Notes: generated by a model from the letters alone, not told the origin. Positions 37,860-57,107 are shown, numbered from the stretch's first letter. The stretch: DNA of 64,000 bases from Stutzerimonas balearica DSM 6083 (GCF_000818015.1 NZ_CP007511.1:4315501-4379500); one strand, 5' to 3'. Program-made: numbers and translations.

Positions 37860-39562
37860 GGTCTATCCCCACCTGACTCACTGAGTGTCTGCCGTAATTC
37901 CTCGATCCGGTGGTCGACTTGGTCGGCGTTGATGCCCAACATCAACAGTACCTGCTCGGCCAGTCCGAGTCCCGCAGCCAGGTACAACGGGTACAGTCTG
38001 ACATTGGGCAGATTACGCAAAAGCTGGGCATCCGTTACGCGCTCAGTGGCCACCACCACGGACAAGCTCAGGCGGCGGTCGAGAACCGCCTGAGCGATAC
38101 GCAGGGCCGTCTGCGGACGGGCAAACGTCAGCACCACCAGGCGGGCATGGGCCAATCCGGCGGCGGCCAGGGTGTCGAGCCGACTGGCATCGCCATACGA
38201 CACCGGCACCCCCATCGCACGCCCCGCTTCGACCCGTTGGCGGTCCGATTCCAGCAGCAAATGCGGTATGCCTGCCAGGCGCAGCGTTCGGCTCAGCAGC
38301 AGCCCGACGTCATCCGCCCCACAGATGATCACATGGTCGCGCAACGACCGCGCCCGCTCGGCGACTTCGCCTTCTTCGGCCTGCGGTGGCTGACCGAGTG
38401 CGCCCGAGCGGCTGAAAGCCCGCGCCCATCGGTCATGGTGTCGGATCAGGAGCGGTGCCAACCCCATGCTCAACACCAGCGCCACCAGCATCGGTTGCAC
38501 CATGGTGGCGGCGATCAGGTGCTGCTGCATGACCATGCCCAGGAGCAGCAGCGCAAACTCGCCGCCATGACCCAGCACGATGCCTGCGCGCCAGGCGTCG
38601 AGCGCCGACAGGCGGGTTGCGCGCAGCGCCAGAAAGTTCAGCCCCATCTTGAGAGGCACCAAGGCCAACAGCCAACCCAGTACCGCCAGCGGTGCGGCCA
38701 CGATCTGCGCGGTGTCCAGCTGCAGGCCAATGGTCACGAAGAACAGGCCCGACAGCACATCACGAAAGGGCTTGAGGTGGTTTTCCATGTGGTGCCGGAA
38801 ATCGCTCTCCCCCAGCACCATGCCGGCAAGAAAGGCACCGAGCGCAGCCGACACACCCAGTGCATGGGCCGCTGCCGCAGCCGCCACCACCAGACTCAGC
38901 GAGACCAGCACGAAGGACTCTTCGTGCCCCTGCCGCGCCACCCAGCCCAGCAAGCCATGCAACAGGCGGCGCGACGCAACCGCCGAGACGGCAAACAGCA
39001 ACAGCACGCCCGCCACCTCCCCAAGCACACGGCCAAGCCCGGGAGCATCGCCGCGCGCCCAGATCGCCAGCAGCGCCAGCAAGGGCACACTGGCCAGATC
39101 CTGGAACACCAGCACGGCAATGGCGCCGCGGCCGTGGCGTGTGGTCAACTCGCCCTGATCGGCCAGCTGCCGGCTGACCAGCGCTGTCGACGACATGGCC
39201 GCCGCCGCGCCCAGCAGTGCGGCGCTGTCGAGCGGCAGCCCCAGCCACAGCAAAGCCAACGCCACCGGTGCGGCGACCATCGCCAGCTGCAGTGTCCCGG
39301 CCACCAGCACGGTCTTGCGGGTGAGCCAGAAATGACCGAGCGAGAACTCCAGCCCGACCATGAACAGCAGCAGCGCCACCCCCAGCTCGGACAGGAAATT
39401 CAGCGCCGGTCCCGGCATGATCCAGGCCGTGGCCGGAGGGCCCAGCAAGACACCGACCAGCAGATAACCCAGCAAGGTCGGGATATTCAGCCTGGCCGTC
39501 AACGCAGCCGCCAGACTGCAGGCGACCAGCAGAATCAGCGTCGTACCGAGCAAGTCCTGCAT
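37856..39562 (-). CDS. kefB: KefB-type monovalent cation:proton antiporter
   Basis: 568 residues. An N-terminal Na+/H+ exchanger domain of about 12 helices (1-385; 'FMVGLEFSLGHFWL', 'GAFLAGMVLGESDF') and a C-terminal TrkA-N Rossmann domain ('IICGADDVGLLLSRTL', about 415-530). Kef proteins exchange K+ for H+ and respond to thiol stress. In tLST the gene is always next to trx. Starts 6 bp after the trx stop. Confidence 0.9.
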   Translation of the reverse strand: MQDLLGTTLILLVACSLAAALTARLNIPTLLGYLLVGVLLGPPATAWIMPGPALNFLSELGVALLLFMVGLEFSLGHFWLTRKTVLVAGTLQLAMVAAPVALALLWLGLPLDSAALLGAAAAMSSTALVSRQLADQGELTTRHGRGAIAVLVFQDLASVPLLALLAIWARGDAPGLGRVLGEVAGVLLLFAVSAVASRRLLHGLLGWVARQGHEESFVLVSLSLVVAAAAAAHALGVSAALGAFLAGMVLGESDFRHHMENHLKPFRDVLSGLFFVTIGLQLDTAQIVAAPLAVLGWLLALVPLKMGLNFLALRATRLSALDAWRAGIVLGHGGEFALLLLGMVMQQHLIAATMVQPMLVALVLSMGLAPLLIRHHDRWARAFSRSGALGQPPQAEEGEVAERARSLRDHVIICGADDVGLLLSRTLRLAGIPHLLLESDRQRVEAGRAMGVPVSYGDASRLDTLAAAGLAHARLVVLTFARPQTALRIAQAVLDRRLSLSVVVATERVTDAQLLRNLPNVRLYPLYLAAGLGLAEQVLLMLGINADQVDHRIEELRQTLSESGGDRP

Positions 39563-39568
39563 CGGCCC

Positions 39569-40009
39569 TCAACTCACCACAGCCGAGGATGCCCAGCGCA
39601 CGATGTCCTGTGCCCCCATGGCGCCGGCCTGACGCGCGATCTCCCGCCCGCCCCGGAACAGCGCCAGGGTCGGAATGCTGCGGATGCCGAAGCGGGTGGC
39701 CAATTGAGGCTCTGCCTCGGTGTCGACCTTGGCCAGCCGTACCTTGGGTTCCAGCAGGCGCGCGGCCTGCTGGAACTGCGGCGCCATCATCTTGCAGGGG
39801 CCGCACCAGGGGGCCCAGAAATCGACCAGCAGAGGAATGTCGCTGCGCTCCACGTGGCGCGTGAATGTCGCCGTGGTCAGCTCAATGGGCGCGCCCGTGA
39901 ACAACGGCTGCTGGCAACGGCCGCAGTTAGGCTGGTCGGCGAGTTTGCCCGCCGGTACGCGGTTGACGGATTGGCAATGCGGGCAAACGATGTGCAGGCT
40001 GTCGCTCAT
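39569..40009 (-). CDS. trx: Thioredoxin, TrxC-like with N-terminal zinc ribbon
   Basis: 146 residues. Zinc-binding pairs CPHCQS and NCGRCQQ at the N-terminus, as in thioredoxin 2, followed by the thioredoxin domain with active site '[14 protein letters not shown]' and cis-Pro in 'RSIPTLALF'. Reduces disulfides after oxidative stress. Overlaps ftsH by 4 nt (ATGA). Confidence 0.92.
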   Translation of the reverse strand: MSDSLHIVCPHCQSVNRVPAGKLADQPNCGRCQQPLFTGAPIELTTATFTRHVERSDIPLLVDFWAPWCGPCKMMAPQFQQAARLLEPKVRLAKVDTEAEPQLATRFGIRSIPTLALFRGGREIARQAGAMGAQDIVRWASSAVVS

Positions 40010-41886
40010 GTCGAGGCTCCTGAAGGTGTTGAGGATGAGGGGAGCGCCGCCTCGGCCGCCGTGGCCGGGGTGGCGCGCTGGAGCCCCTCGGTCAGGCGGC
40101 GGATATCGGCTTCATCCAGGGTTTCCCGCGCCAGGAGCTCGCGGGCACAGCGCTCCAGCACCGCGCGGTTGGCGTCGAGAATCCCGTAGGCGCGCTCGAA
40201 CACGCCCATCACGATGTCGCGGATGGCCTGATCGATGCGCGCCTGGGTCGATTCCGCCACCCGGCAGCCGCCGCTGGCCAACTCGGGCGTGTCGAGGAAG
40301 CGCGGCCGCTGCGCCTCGAAGGCGATGTAGCCCAAGCCTTCGTCCATACCGAAGCGGGTGATCATGTCGCGGGCGATGTCGGTGGCCCGCGCCAGGTCGT
40401 CGGCCGCCCCCGTGGAGAGTTCGCCAAACACCAGCTTCTCGGCCGCGCGTCCGCCCAGGAGCACGGCGATCTTGTGTTCCAGATCGCTGCGCGTCATCAG
40501 GAAACGGTCTTCGGTCGGGCGCTGCAGGGTGTAGCCCAAGGCACCGATGCCACGCGGGATGATGGAAATCTTGTGCACCGGGTCAGTGCCCGGCAGCGCC
40601 AGCGCCACCAGCGCATGGCCCATCTCGTGATAGGCCACGGTCTCGCGCTCCTTGGGGTTGAGCACGCGGTTTTTCTTTTCCAGCCCCGCCACGATGCGCT
40701 CGATGGCGGCGGTGAAGTCCTGCAGCTCCACGGCCTGCGAGCGGCGGCGCGTCGCGGCCAGCGCCGCCTCGTTGACCAGATTGGCCAGATCCGCCCCCGA
40801 GAAGCCGGTGGTCAGCGCGGCCACCTGCTCGAGGTCGACCTCGGGTGCCAGCGTGACTTTCTTGACATGCACCTTCAGGATGTCGAGCCGGCCCTTCTTG
40901 TCGGGGCGGTCCACCAGCACCTGACGGTCGAAGCGGCCGGCGCGCAAGAGCGCCTGATCGAGGATTTCGGGCCGGTTGGTCGCGGCCAGAATGATGAGCC
41001 CCACGGAGGCATCGAAACCGTCTAACTCGGTCAGCAACTGGTTGAGCGTCTGCTCGCGTTCGTCATGACCGCCGATCGGGCTGCCGACGCCGCGCGCACG
41101 GCCCAGCGCGTCGAGCTCGTCGATGAAGATGATGGCCGGCGCCTGGCCGCGGGCCTGCTCGAAAAGGTCGCGCACCCGCGCCGCGCCCACGCCGACGAAC
41201 ATCTCGACGAATTCCGAACCCGAGATGGAGAAAAACGGTACGCCCGCTTCACCGGCGACCGCCTTGGCCAGCAAGGTCTTGCCGGTGCCGGGCGGCCCCA
41301 CCAGCAGCACACCCTTGGGGATGCGCGCCCCGAGACGGCCATAGTCCTGCGGATTCTTCAGGAAATCGACGATCTCGACCAGCTCCGCCTTGGCCTCATC
41401 CACCCCCGCGACATCGGCGAACGTCACACCGGTGTTCTTTTCCACGAACACCTTGGCGCGGCTCTTACCGATGTTGAGAAACCCGCCCATGCCCTGCTTC
41501 TCGGCGAAGCGGCGGAACAGGAAGAACCAGACGCCAAAGAAGGCTACCGCTGGCAGGATCCACGACAGCACATCGCGCAGCCAGGTGCTCTCCACCACGC
41601 GGGCATAGGGCACGTCGTACTTCGACAGGCGATCGGCAAGATCGGGTTCGACCCTCGTTGCCACGATCGTCGTCTTGCCCCGGCTGTCCGGCGACTTCAG
41701 GCGCCCGGTCACCGTACGATCCGACACCAGCACTTCGGCCACGCGACCCTCGGCCAGCGCCTTCTCGAACTCGCTGTAGGGCACCGGCTCGACGGTTTTC
41801 GCCGTCTGCCAGTAGCTCTGCAAACTCAACAACAGCAGGAGGGCAACGATCCAGTAGCCGGTATTCCATTGATTCTTTTTTTCCAT
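40006..41886 (-). CDS. ftsH: FtsH-family membrane AAA+ zinc protease of the island
   Basis: 626 residues. Two N-terminal helices (about 11-22 and 107-124), AAA+ ATPase with Walker A GPPGTGKT (197-204), Walker B '[11 protein letters not shown]', SRH '[19 protein letters not shown]' and M41 zinc site HEMGH (about 420). This is the island paralogue, distinct from the core ftsH. It degrades damaged membrane and soluble proteins and contributes to heat tolerance. Poly-Glu/Ala-rich C-terminal tail is short. Confidence 0.93.
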   Translation of the reverse strand: MEKKNQWNTGYWIVALLLLLSLQSYWQTAKTVEPVPYSEFEKALAEGRVAEVLVSDRTVTGRLKSPDSRGKTTIVATRVEPDLADRLSKYDVPYARVVESTWLRDVLSWILPAVAFFGVWFFLFRRFAEKQGMGGFLNIGKSRAKVFVEKNTGVTFADVAGVDEAKAELVEIVDFLKNPQDYGRLGARIPKGVLLVGPPGTGKTLLAKAVAGEAGVPFFSISGSEFVEMFVGVGAARVRDLFEQARGQAPAIIFIDELDALGRARGVGSPIGGHDEREQTLNQLLTELDGFDASVGLIILAATNRPEILDQALLRAGRFDRQVLVDRPDKKGRLDILKVHVKKVTLAPEVDLEQVAALTTGFSGADLANLVNEAALAATRRRSQAVELQDFTAAIERIVAGLEKKNRVLNPKERETVAYHEMGHALVALALPGTDPVHKISIIPRGIGALGYTLQRPTEDRFLMTRSDLEHKIAVLLGGRAAEKLVFGELSTGAADDLARATDIARDMITRFGMDEGLGYIAFEAQRPRFLDTPELASGGCRVAESTQARIDQAIRDIVMGVFERAYGILDANRAVLERCARELLARETLDEADIRRLTEGLQRATPATAAEAALPSSSTPSGAST

Positions 41887-41946
41887 GGGCCGTGTTCCTC
41901 GAAAGTCGAGTCGCCAGAGGATCAGGTGAACAGACGGGCCGCGCCG

Positions 41947-42137
41947 TCACGCAAACGGATGGCCAGCGAGCGGGAGGGCAGTGCAGCCGCTGATGAGCAG
42001 CCCCCACGGCGTGGCCGACCGCGGATCACGCTTGTAGACGACCGCGTGACCCGCGGACACGACCGCCACCGCGATCGAGGCCAGGGAGGCTGCCCATGCC
42101 AGGCCGATGGGATCGGACACGGCAGCCTCTCCCAACA

Positions 42138-42138
<1 letters not shown>
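41947..42138 (-). CDS. Short membrane protein, truncated PLDc_N-like fragment
   Basis: 63 codons. 'GLAWAASLASIAVAVVSAGHAVVYKRDPRSAT' (two parts) has the transmembrane plus YKRDPRSA pattern of the cardiolipin synthase N-terminal (PLDc_N) domain, but the second helix is replaced by an unrelated tail. It overlaps the clpG stop by one base (TAATG). Probably a remnant; alternatively a small membrane protein still made with clpG. Confidence 0.55.
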
Positions 42139-44987
<2,849 letters not shown>

Positions 44988-45082
44988 GCTGATGCTCCTG
45001 AGAAGGTTGAGGCACGAGGCATCGCGAGCCGCGACACCTCGTCTCGTGCCGGGTTTTTCTTGTGACGAACGAGCCGGCGACG

Positions 45083-45652
45083 TCAGCCGTTGATCGGGAT
45101 CGAGCGTCCCTGCTTCGGCGCGCTGACCTCGCGCTTGTCGATCGTGACCGTGAGCACCCCGTTCTTGAACGATGCCTTGATCGAATCCTGGTTGGCGTCG
45201 TCAGGCAGGTTCAAGGCACGCTGAAAGCTGCCGTAGGAGCGCTCCACACGGTGGAAGCCACCTTCCTTCTTCTCCTGTTCCTGGCGCTTCTCGCCACGCA
45301 CCATCAGCACGTCGTTGTCGAGGGTGATCTGGATGTCCTTCTCCTCGACACCGGGCACTTCCAGGGCAATCTTGTACTGCTTGTCGGTTTCCTGGATGTC
45401 CAGGGCCGGCTTCAGCATGCCCGACCAATCGGATGGCAGCCGCGGCATGGCCAGCGCCGGAAAGCCGAAGCCCCGGAACGCATCATCGAACAGCCGGTCG
45501 ATCTCGCGATGCAGTTGCAGGATCGGGCTGACTGGCCCGCTCGCCGCCGGTAGGTCATTGCGTTGCACTGGCAGTGAAGAGACGGTTTGCTGCTCCTCCT
45601 GCTCTTTTTTGAACCAGTTCCAGGGAGCCAACTTCTTGAAATCAATATCCAT
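45083..45652 (-). CDS. hsp20: Small heat-shock protein Hsp20 of the island
   Basis: 189 residues. Alpha-crystallin domain (about 75-170; 'KPALDIQETDKQYKIALEVPG', split KPALDIQETD / KQYKIALEVPG; 'FKNGVLTVTIDK'), with C-terminal IPI motif (SIPING) for oligomer assembly. It binds unfolding proteins so ClpG can refold them. Strong ribosome-binding site ggaggtgtgac before ATG 45652. Expected first structural gene of tLST. Confidence 0.94.
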   Translation of the reverse strand: MDIDFKKLAPWNWFKKEQEEQQTVSSLPVQRNDLPAASGPVSPILQLHREIDRLFDDAFRGFGFPALAMPRLPSDWSGMLKPALDIQETDKQYKIALEVPGVEEKDIQITLDNDVLMVRGEKRQEQEKKEGGFHRVERSYGSFQRALNLPDDANQDSIKASFKNGVLTVTIDKREVSAPKQGRSIPING

Positions 45653-45688
45653 GTCACACCTCCAGAAAAAAGAAAAATGAAGAATCAC

Positions 45689-45966
45689 TCAATCCTTTCG
45701 CCTGCTGCGACGGACAGCGCGCCCAGGCGATACGGGATGTTCCGATGACTGCTGCTCATCTCTGCGCACCACCTCCTTCTTTTCCCCGGCTTGGGTCTGA
45801 TCATTGATCCACTGATCGATTTCGCTTTGACGAAACCGCCACGCCGCGCCCGCCTTGAAAGCCGGAATTTCCCCGTGCGCGCGAGCCGATAAAGCGTCCG
45901 CTTGCCGACTTTCAAGTACGCTGCCAATTCATCGAGCGTGAAAATCACCTGCAGGTGCGCTTTCAT
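45689..45966 (-). pseudogene. AlpA/MerR-like HTH DNA-binding protein, frameshifted
   Basis: ATG 45966 preceded by GGAGAGG. Begins 'FTLDELAAYLKVGKRTLYRLARTGK', a helix-turn-helix excisionase-like domain. After TGK the family reads IPAFKAGAAWRFRQSEIDQW, but here the frame gives FRLSRRARR. Adding one A to the AAA at 45868-45870 (TTT on plus) restores IPAFKAGAAWRF through to a stop at 45689. As written the frame ends at 45685 (about 93 residues). In tLST this small HTH gene precedes hsp20. Deletion or sequencing error is unresolved. Confidence 0.8.
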
Positions 45967-46021
45967 TTCACCCTCTCCAACCGCGCCGCTTTGCGGTTCC
46001 GGCCAAGGAAATTCTTGCAAG

Positions 46022-46049
46022 ACATTGCGCCTTTCAGGAAAAACTCAAG
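46022..46049 (-). promoter_or_regulatory. Candidate heat-shock (sigma-32-like) promoter of the cargo operon
   Basis: Minus strand CTTGAGT-N13-CGCAATGT against the sigma-32 consensus CTTGAAA-N13-15-CCCCATNT, about 55 bp before the HTH start. The match is partial (5 of 7 and about 6 of 8). Consistent with heat induction expected for this locus, but weak. An alternative sigma-70 reading (TTGACC upstream) cannot be excluded. Confidence 0.3.
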
Positions 46050-46179
46050 GGTCAATGCACAGCGTTCTGCCGCCCCATTGATGCAGGTCAAATGCTCAGG
46101 CAAGGCGCAGCGGGGCGGCCCGATCCGGCCATGGACAGAGCCTAGCTTGGCTAGCCTGCGTGTGCCACAGGCGCCTCGA

Positions 46180-46446
46180 TCAAACACCGATCCTCACGTT
46201 ATAGCCGAGTGCCCGCAGCCCCTTGCTCGTCTGCATGTTCCTTGGCGGAAACTCGTCTGGGCGCGCCCAGCCGACGATTTCCCCGAGGCTGCTCAGGCCA
46301 ATGTGCGGAATTGCCCAGTCGTCGCTGCGGATCGCGTTCCAGAGTCGGGCCGAAACACTTCCGTTGCCCCAGACAACGTAGTTCAACAGTATCCGTCCGG
46401 CCAACACACCTTCCCGACACCGCCGCCGAAGGCCATGGCCCATCAA
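46180..46446 (-). CDS. Unidentified short ORF, possible C-terminal fragment
   Basis: 88 codons. The C-terminal 60 residues (DDWAIPHIGLSSLGEIVGW, then RNMQTSKGLRALGYNVRI) read like a genuine protein domain with a helix-hairpin-helix-like pattern. The N-terminal 25 residues do not, and the ATG lacks a good ribosome-binding site. I infer a truncated gene, now lying between the cargo operon and the IS66 remnant. No family assigned. Confidence 0.4.
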   Translation of the reverse strand: MMGHGLRRRCREGVLAGRILLNYVVWGNGSVSARLWNAIRSDDWAIPHIGLSSLGEIVGWARPDEFPPRNMQTSKGLRALGYNVRIGV

Positions 46447-46457
46447 GCGGATTTTCC

Positions 46458-46830
46458 ATGCCCCCTCAGCGCCGTACCTACAGCAAATCTTTCAAGGCCC
46501 AGGTCATTCAGGAGTGTTCTGAACCCGGTGCCTCCATCGCAAACATCGCCTTGGGCTACAGCCTCAATGCCAACCTCGTCCACAAATGGATTCGGCTACA
46601 TACCCAGAAAACCACGGCTATCCAGCTAGCGTTCATCCCGTTGCCTTCTCAAATGCTCGGCGCGGGATCGCATGCTCAAGTGCGCTGCTGCGATCATGAG
46701 TTTGATCCGGTCCGCCCGTAATAATGGGCACGATCCGTATGCCTATCTCAAGGATGTGCTGACACGGTTGCCGACGCAGCGGGCGAGTGAGATTGCAGAG
46801 CTGCTGCCGCATAGGTGGCATCCGGCATAG
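46458..46830 (+). mobile_element. IS66-family remnant (tnpA 5' part fused to tnpC 3' part)
   Basis: 46458-46610 encodes MPPQRRTYSKSFKAQVIQ... with 'LVHKWIR', the N-terminus of IS66 TnpA. From 46672 to 46830 another frame encodes 'AAIMSLIRSARNNGHDPY' and 'LTRLPTQRASEIAELLPH', the C-terminus of the IS66 DDE transposase TnpC. The middle of the IS (rest of tnpA, tnpB and most of tnpC) is missing. Non-functional. Confidence 0.8.
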
Positions 46831-47093
46831 TCGCGCAAGACGGTTTGCCCGCACGCTTACGTTCAACAGCTCAAGCACCGTCCGCCCTTCGCGGGATCGT
46901 TGCCGCCAGAGCCACACGCCGAACTTTTCCACCTTGTCGTCGCCGGCCTGCGGTCAGTCAGGCAAGCCCAGGTGCTCGTTTTCCTGCTTGATCGCGTGGT
47001 CTCGGATCGCGTGCACCCGGGAAACGGCATCCACGAACTGCCACCATCTCTTAGCTTGGCGGGGTCAAGCCAGCCGGGATGCCCGGACGGTTA

Positions 47094-49824
<2,731 letters not shown>

Positions 49825-49826
49825 GA

Positions 49827-50609
49827 TCAATTCTCCTGCTGGTGCTCTGGGGCCGCGCAGATCAGTCTGACGCCGCGGGCCTGAATGCTGGTGCGCGCCT
49901 CTTCGCTGAGGCGCTCGTCGGTAATGAGCGTGTGGATGCTGCTCCACGGCAGCTCCAGATTCGGAATACGCCGGCCGACCTTGTCCGCCTCGGCGAGAAC
50001 GATGACTTCGCGTGCGACCTCGGCCATGACCCTCGATAGGCCGAGCAGCTCGTTGAAGGTCGTGGTGCCGCGCGCCAGGTCGATGCCATCGGCACCGATG
50101 AACAGCTGGTCGAAATCGTAGGACCTGAGGACCTGCTCGGCGACCTGCCCCTGGAAGGACTCCGAGTGCGGGTCCCAGGTACCGCCGGTCATCAGCAGGA
50201 CCGGTTCGTGCTCCAGCTCGCGCAGCGCCGTGGCGACATTCAGCGAGTTGGTCATCACCACCAGGCCGTGCTTGTGGCCGAGCTGCGGAATCATCGCCGC
50301 CGTGGTGGTACCGGAATCGATGATGATCCGCGCATGCTCGCGGATGCAGCCGACCGCCGCACGGGCGATGGCCTGCTTCCAGGGCGAAACCGGCTGGCTG
50401 GTATCGGCAATGAATTCCTGCGGCAGCGGGACGGCGCCGCCATAGCGGCGCAGCAACAGGCCATTCTTTTCCAGCGCGGCGAGATCCTTGCGGATGGTGA
50501 CCTCGGAGGTCTCGAAGCGCCGGGCGAGCTGGTCGACGCCGACTTCGCCCTGTTCGTCGAGCAGGGCGAGAATGGCATGGCGGCGCTGCGGTGTGTTGCG
50601 CTTCGACAT
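49827..50609 (-). CDS. glmR: DeoR/GlpR-family regulator GlmR
   Basis: 260 residues. N-terminal DeoR HTH ('[21 protein letters not shown]') and a C-terminal DeoRC sugar-phosphate-sensing domain ('[12 protein letters not shown]', '[10 protein letters not shown]'). In Pseudomonas this gene always lies between glmU and glmS and controls aminosugar/cell-envelope metabolism (GlmR). Here it overlaps nothing and is probably co-transcribed with glmS. Confidence 0.9.
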   Translation of the reverse strand: MSKRNTPQRRHAILALLDEQGEVGVDQLARRFETSEVTIRKDLAALEKNGLLLRRYGGAVPLPQEFIADTSQPVSPWKQAIARAAVGCIREHARIIIDSGTTTAAMIPQLGHKHGLVVMTNSLNVATALRELEHEPVLLMTGGTWDPHSESFQGQVAEQVLRSYDFDQLFIGADGIDLARGTTTFNELLGLSRVMAEVAREVIVLAEADKVGRRIPNLELPWSSIHTLITDERLSEEARTSIQARGVRLICAAPEHQQEN

Positions 50610-50697
50610 CGCTAAGTTTCGATTCGAAATTTAATGGCGCGAATCAAAACATAAGGCGCTTTCTGACGCAACCGTCAGGCCGCCGGCGCTGGTCGGC

Positions 50698-52062
50698 TCA
50701 GGGCTTGGCTTTCACCGGTCGCTGCCAGCCCTGGATATTGCGCTGGCGGCCGCGGCCGAGGGCGAGGTTATGCGCCGGCACGTCCTCGGTGATGGTCGAG
50801 CCGGCGCCGGTGGTCGCCCCCTCACCCAGAACCAGGGGCGCTACCAGAGAACTGTTGGAGCCGATGAAGACGTCCTCGCCCATGACCGTGCGGTGCTTGT
50901 TGGCGCCGTCGTAATTGCAGGTGATGGTGCCAGCCCCGATGTTGGTGCGGGCGCCGATGTCGGCATCGCCCAGGTAGCTCAGGTGACCGGCCTTGGCGCC
51001 CTCGCCCAGCGTCGCATTCTTCAGCTCGACGAAATTGCCGACGTGCGCCTTGGCCCCCAGCCGGGTGCCGGGGCGCAAGCGGGCGAAAGGCCCGCAATCG
51101 GCGCCTTCGCCCAGCTCGGCGCCTTCCAGGTGCGAGTTGGCCTTGACCTGGGCCCCGCGGCGCAAGGTGCTGTCCTTGATCACGCAATTGGGGCCGATCT
51201 GCACACCGTCCTCGATGACCACCCGGCCTTCGAGCAACACGTTGACGTCAATGCTGACATCGCGGCCAACGCTGACTTCGCCGCGTACGTCAAAGCGCGC
51301 CGGGTCGCGCAGCGTGACCCCCTGCGCCATCAGCTGTCGCGCAGCGCGCCACTGGTAGTGCCGCTCGAGTTCGGCGAGCTGAATGCGGTCGTTGGCGCCC
51401 TGCACTTCCATTGCATCGGATGCCTGCTCGGTCGCCACGCTCAGACCTTCGGCAACGGCCATGGCGATCACGTCGGTGAGGTAGTACTCGCCCTGCGCGT
51501 TGCCGTTGGACAAACGTCCCAACCAGTCACCCAGGCGCTGGCCTGGCACGGCGAGAATGCCGGTGTTGCCCTCGCGGATCGCGCGCTGCTCGGCGCTGGC
51601 ATCCTTGTGCTCGACGATCGCCTGCACCTTGCCCGCCGCGTCGCGCACGATGCGCCCGTAGCCGGTAGGGTCGGCCAGTTCGACGGTCAGCAGTGCCAGC
51701 TGGTCGGTGCAGACCTTGGCCAGCAGTCGCTCCAGGGTTTGCGCCTGGATCAGCGGTACGTCGCCGTAGAGGATCAGCACGCGCTCGGCGCCAAGCTGGG
51801 GTAGCGCCTGGGCCACGGCGTGGCCGGTGCCGAGCTGCTCGGCCTGGAGGACGAAATTGAGGTCATCGGCGCCAAGTTGCTCGCGCACCTGCTCGGCACC
51901 GTGCCCGATCACCACCTGGATGCTGCGCGGCTGCAGCGCCCGGGCGGTATCGATGACATGCGCCAGCATGCTCTTGCCGGCCACGGGATGCAGGACCTTG
52001 GGCAGGGCGGAACGCATGCGGGTGCCCTGGCCGGCGGCCAGAATGACGATATCGAGCGACAT
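50698..52062 (-). CDS. glmU: Bifunctional GlmU: GlcN-1-P acetyltransferase / GlcNAc-1-P uridylyltransferase
   Basis: 454 residues. N-terminal nucleotidyltransferase with '[20 protein letters not shown]' and a C-terminal left-handed beta-helix of hexapeptide repeats ('[20 protein letters not shown]' and '[17 protein letters not shown]'). Makes UDP-GlcNAc. Terminator of the upstream atp operon lies between it and atpC, so glmU needs its own promoter. Full length. Confidence 0.96.
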   Translation of the reverse strand: MSLDIVILAAGQGTRMRSALPKVLHPVAGKSMLAHVIDTARALQPRSIQVVIGHGAEQVREQLGADDLNFVLQAEQLGTGHAVAQALPQLGAERVLILYGDVPLIQAQTLERLLAKVCTDQLALLTVELADPTGYGRIVRDAAGKVQAIVEHKDASAEQRAIREGNTGILAVPGQRLGDWLGRLSNGNAQGEYYLTDVIAMAVAEGLSVATEQASDAMEVQGANDRIQLAELERHYQWRAARQLMAQGVTLRDPARFDVRGEVSVGRDVSIDVNVLLEGRVVIEDGVQIGPNCVIKDSTLRRGAQVKANSHLEGAELGEGADCGPFARLRPGTRLGAKAHVGNFVELKNATLGEGAKAGHLSYLGDADIGARTNIGAGTITCNYDGANKHRTVMGEDVFIGSNSSLVAPLVLGEGATTGAGSTITEDVPAHNLALGRGRQRNIQGWQRPVKAKP

Positions 52063-52105
52063 GAAGGATTCCTGAATCGACGAAGCCAGGCCGGCTTCAT
52101 GGGTG

Positions 52106-52142
52106 ACAGAAAAAGAAAAAGGGTAGCCAAGGCTACCCTTTT
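52106..52142 (-). terminator. Rho-independent terminator of the atp operon
   Basis: Stem aaaagggtagcc (52117-52128) / ggctaccctttt (52131-52142) with a 2-nt loop; on the minus strand it is followed by TTTTTCTTTTT. Located 29 bp after the atpC stop. Confidence 0.9.
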
Positions 52143-52170
52143 ACTCGAACGCGATGAAGTCGCTGACCGA

Positions 52171-52599
52171 TCAGTGACGGCCGTACTTCTTGCGCAGTGC
52201 CTCGATGGTCCGCAGCTGGGCAGCGGCCTCGGCCAGACGTGCGGCCGCGGAGCCGTAGTCGAACTCGGCACCTTTCTCGTGCAGCGCTTTCTCGGCAGCC
52301 TTGACGGCAGCCTGGGCGGCCGCTTCGTCGAGGTCCTTGGCGCGCGTCGCGGTGTCGGCGAGCACCTTCACCATGTTCGGCTGCACTTCGATGAAGCCGC
52401 CGGAGATGTAGAAGATCTCTTCCTCGCCACCCTGCTTGATCACTCGCACCGGACCGGGCTTGAGATCGGTCAGCAGCGGCGCGTGGCCCGGCAGGATACC
52501 GATGTCACCGAGGTTCCCGTGGGCGATGACCATTTCCACCAGCCCCGAGAACAGCTCTTCTTCCGCACTGACGATGTCGCAATGGACTGTCATAGCCAT
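52171..52599 (-). CDS. atpC: ATP synthase F1 epsilon subunit
   Basis: 142 residues from ATG 52599 ([20 protein letters not shown]), the start used by homologues; the GAGG box sits 7 nt ahead of it and only 1 nt ahead of the alternative ATG 52605. Beta-sandwich ('[19 protein letters not shown]') and C-terminal helical hairpin are complete. It couples the c-ring to the catalytic head and can inhibit hydrolysis. Last gene of the atp operon. Confidence 0.95.
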   Translation of the reverse strand: MAMTVHCDIVSAEEELFSGLVEMVIAHGNLGDIGILPGHAPLLTDLKPGPVRVIKQGGEEEIFYISGGFIEVQPNMVKVLADTATRAKDLDEAAAQAAVKAAEKALHEKGAEFDYGSAAARLAEAAAQLRTIEALRKKYGRH

Positions 52600-52674
52600 A
52601 TTCATGCCTCGGTAGTCAGCCTGGCCGGCATACGCCAGTCAGGCTGGGACAGCGCCCGTGAACGGGCGCGCCAG

Positions 52675-54081
<1,407 letters not shown>

Positions 54082-54948
54082 TTAAACCGCGGCAGCGCCG
54101 CCGACGATTTCCGAGATTTCCTGAGTGATCGCAGCCTGACGGGCCTTGTTGTAGACCAGCTGCAAATCGCTGATCAGATCACCGGCGTTGTCGGTTGCGT
54201 TCTTCATGGCGATCATCCGCGCGGCCTGCTCGGCTGCGCCGTTCTCAACTACCGCCTGGTAGACCTGGGACTCGATGAAGCGAACCAGCAGGGCATCCAG
54301 CAGCTGCTGGGCATCCGGCTCGTAGAGGTAGTCCCACTGACCCTTCTTCACTGCCTGTGCGTCTTCGACTTCAGCCAGTGGCAGAAGCTGATCGATCGTC
54401 GGCTTCTGGGTCATGGTGTTGATGAACTTGTTGGAGACCAGGTACAAGCGGTCCAGCCGGCCCTCGTTGAAGGCGTCCAGCATGACCTTGACGCTGCCGA
54501 CCAGGTCGTTGACCGACGGCTCTTCGCCCAGGTTGCCGATCGCCGCGACGACGTTGCCACCGAAGCTACGGAAAAAGCTCGCACCCTTGTTGCCGATGAC
54601 GCACAGGTCGGCCTCGACCTTCTGGTCGTGCCATTCCTTCATGCTGCGAATCAGTGCCTTGAACAGGTTGATGTTCAGGCCACCGCACAGACCGCGATCG
54701 GACGACACGACGATGTAACCGACACGCTTGACCGGACGCTCCACCATGAACGGATGACGGTACTCGGGGTTGGCGTTGGCCAGATGGCCAATCACCTGCC
54801 GGATCCGCTCCGCGTAGGGACGGCTGGCAGCCATGCGCATCTGTGCCTTGCGCATCTTGCTGACCGCCACCTTTTCCATGGCGCTGGTGATCTTCTGCGT
54901 GCTTTTGATGCTCGCAATCTTGCTGCGAATCTCTTTTGCGCCTGCCAT
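54082..54948 (-). CDS. atpG: ATP synthase F1 gamma subunit
   Basis: 288 residues, central stalk. N-terminal '[20 protein letters not shown]' and C-terminal '[20 protein letters not shown]' are the long helices that rotate inside alpha3beta3. Middle Rossmann part contains '[11 protein letters not shown]'. Complete. Confidence 0.97.
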   Translation of the reverse strand: MAGAKEIRSKIASIKSTQKITSAMEKVAVSKMRKAQMRMAASRPYAERIRQVIGHLANANPEYRHPFMVERPVKRVGYIVVSSDRGLCGGLNINLFKALIRSMKEWHDQKVEADLCVIGNKGASFFRSFGGNVVAAIGNLGEEPSVNDLVGSVKVMLDAFNEGRLDRLYLVSNKFINTMTQKPTIDQLLPLAEVEDAQAVKKGQWDYLYEPDAQQLLDALLVRFIESQVYQAVVENGAAEQAARMIAMKNATDNAGDLISDLQLVYNKARQAAITQEISEIVGGAAAV

Positions 54949-54998
54949 TTGACACCTTTCGGGTTAGCAGGCGGGAGCCCTGAGGCTCCCGCTGCGGC

Positions 54999-56543
<1,545 letters not shown>

Positions 56544-56558
56544 GCCATGACCCTCAAA

Positions 56559-57095
56559 TCAGGATTTCAACGATTCGGCCAACTGGCTCAGTTTGCCGCG
56601 AACCGAACCGTCGACAACCACGTCGCCAGCGCGGATGACCACGCCGCCGATCAATGCAGGATTCACGGCCTGCTGGAGGTTGACGGTGCGATCTAGCCGC
56701 TTGGACAGGGCGGCAGCCAAGGTTTGGAGTTGCTCGTTGCTGAGCTCGTAGGCAGTTTCGACTTCTGCATCGAGCGTTTTCTCGGCTTGCGCCTTGATGT
56801 CCTCGTACAGCTCCCACACAGTCGGCAGAACGGCCAGGCGATCGTTCTCGCCCAGGGTCCTGACGAAATTGCGGAACGCTTCGTCCGCGTCGTTGCCCAG
56901 CACACGTACCAGCGCCTCGACCTTGCTATCGCTGGTCAGGCGCGGATCGTTGAGCAATGCATCGACTTCGGGGACTTCTACAGCGACGGCGGCCAGATTC
57001 AGCATTTTCGACCAGGCCTGAGTCTGGTCGACCGAGCTGGCAAACTCGAAAGCGGCTTTCGCGTAAGGCCGAGCAAGCGTCTGGGTATTGATCAT
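56559..57095 (-). CDS. atpH: ATP synthase F1 delta subunit
   Basis: 178 residues, peripheral stalk cap linking the b dimer to the F1 head. Family features 'ARPYAKAAFEFA' and 'NPALIGGVVIRAGDVVVDGS'. Normal length and complete. It follows atpF by 12 bp. Confidence 0.95.
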   Translation of the reverse strand: MINTQTLARPYAKAAFEFASSVDQTQAWSKMLNLAAVAVEVPEVDALLNDPRLTSDSKVEALVRVLGNDADEAFRNFVRTLGENDRLAVLPTVWELYEDIKAQAEKTLDAEVETAYELSNEQLQTLAAALSKRLDRTVNLQQAVNPALIGGVVIRAGDVVVDGSVRGKLSQLAESLKS

Positions 57096-57107
57096 CGCTT
57101 GCCTCGC

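Noticed and set aside
39845..39862. CCACGTGG considered as a second parS
   Set aside because: Only the inner 8 bases fit; arms are CT and CG instead of TT and AA.
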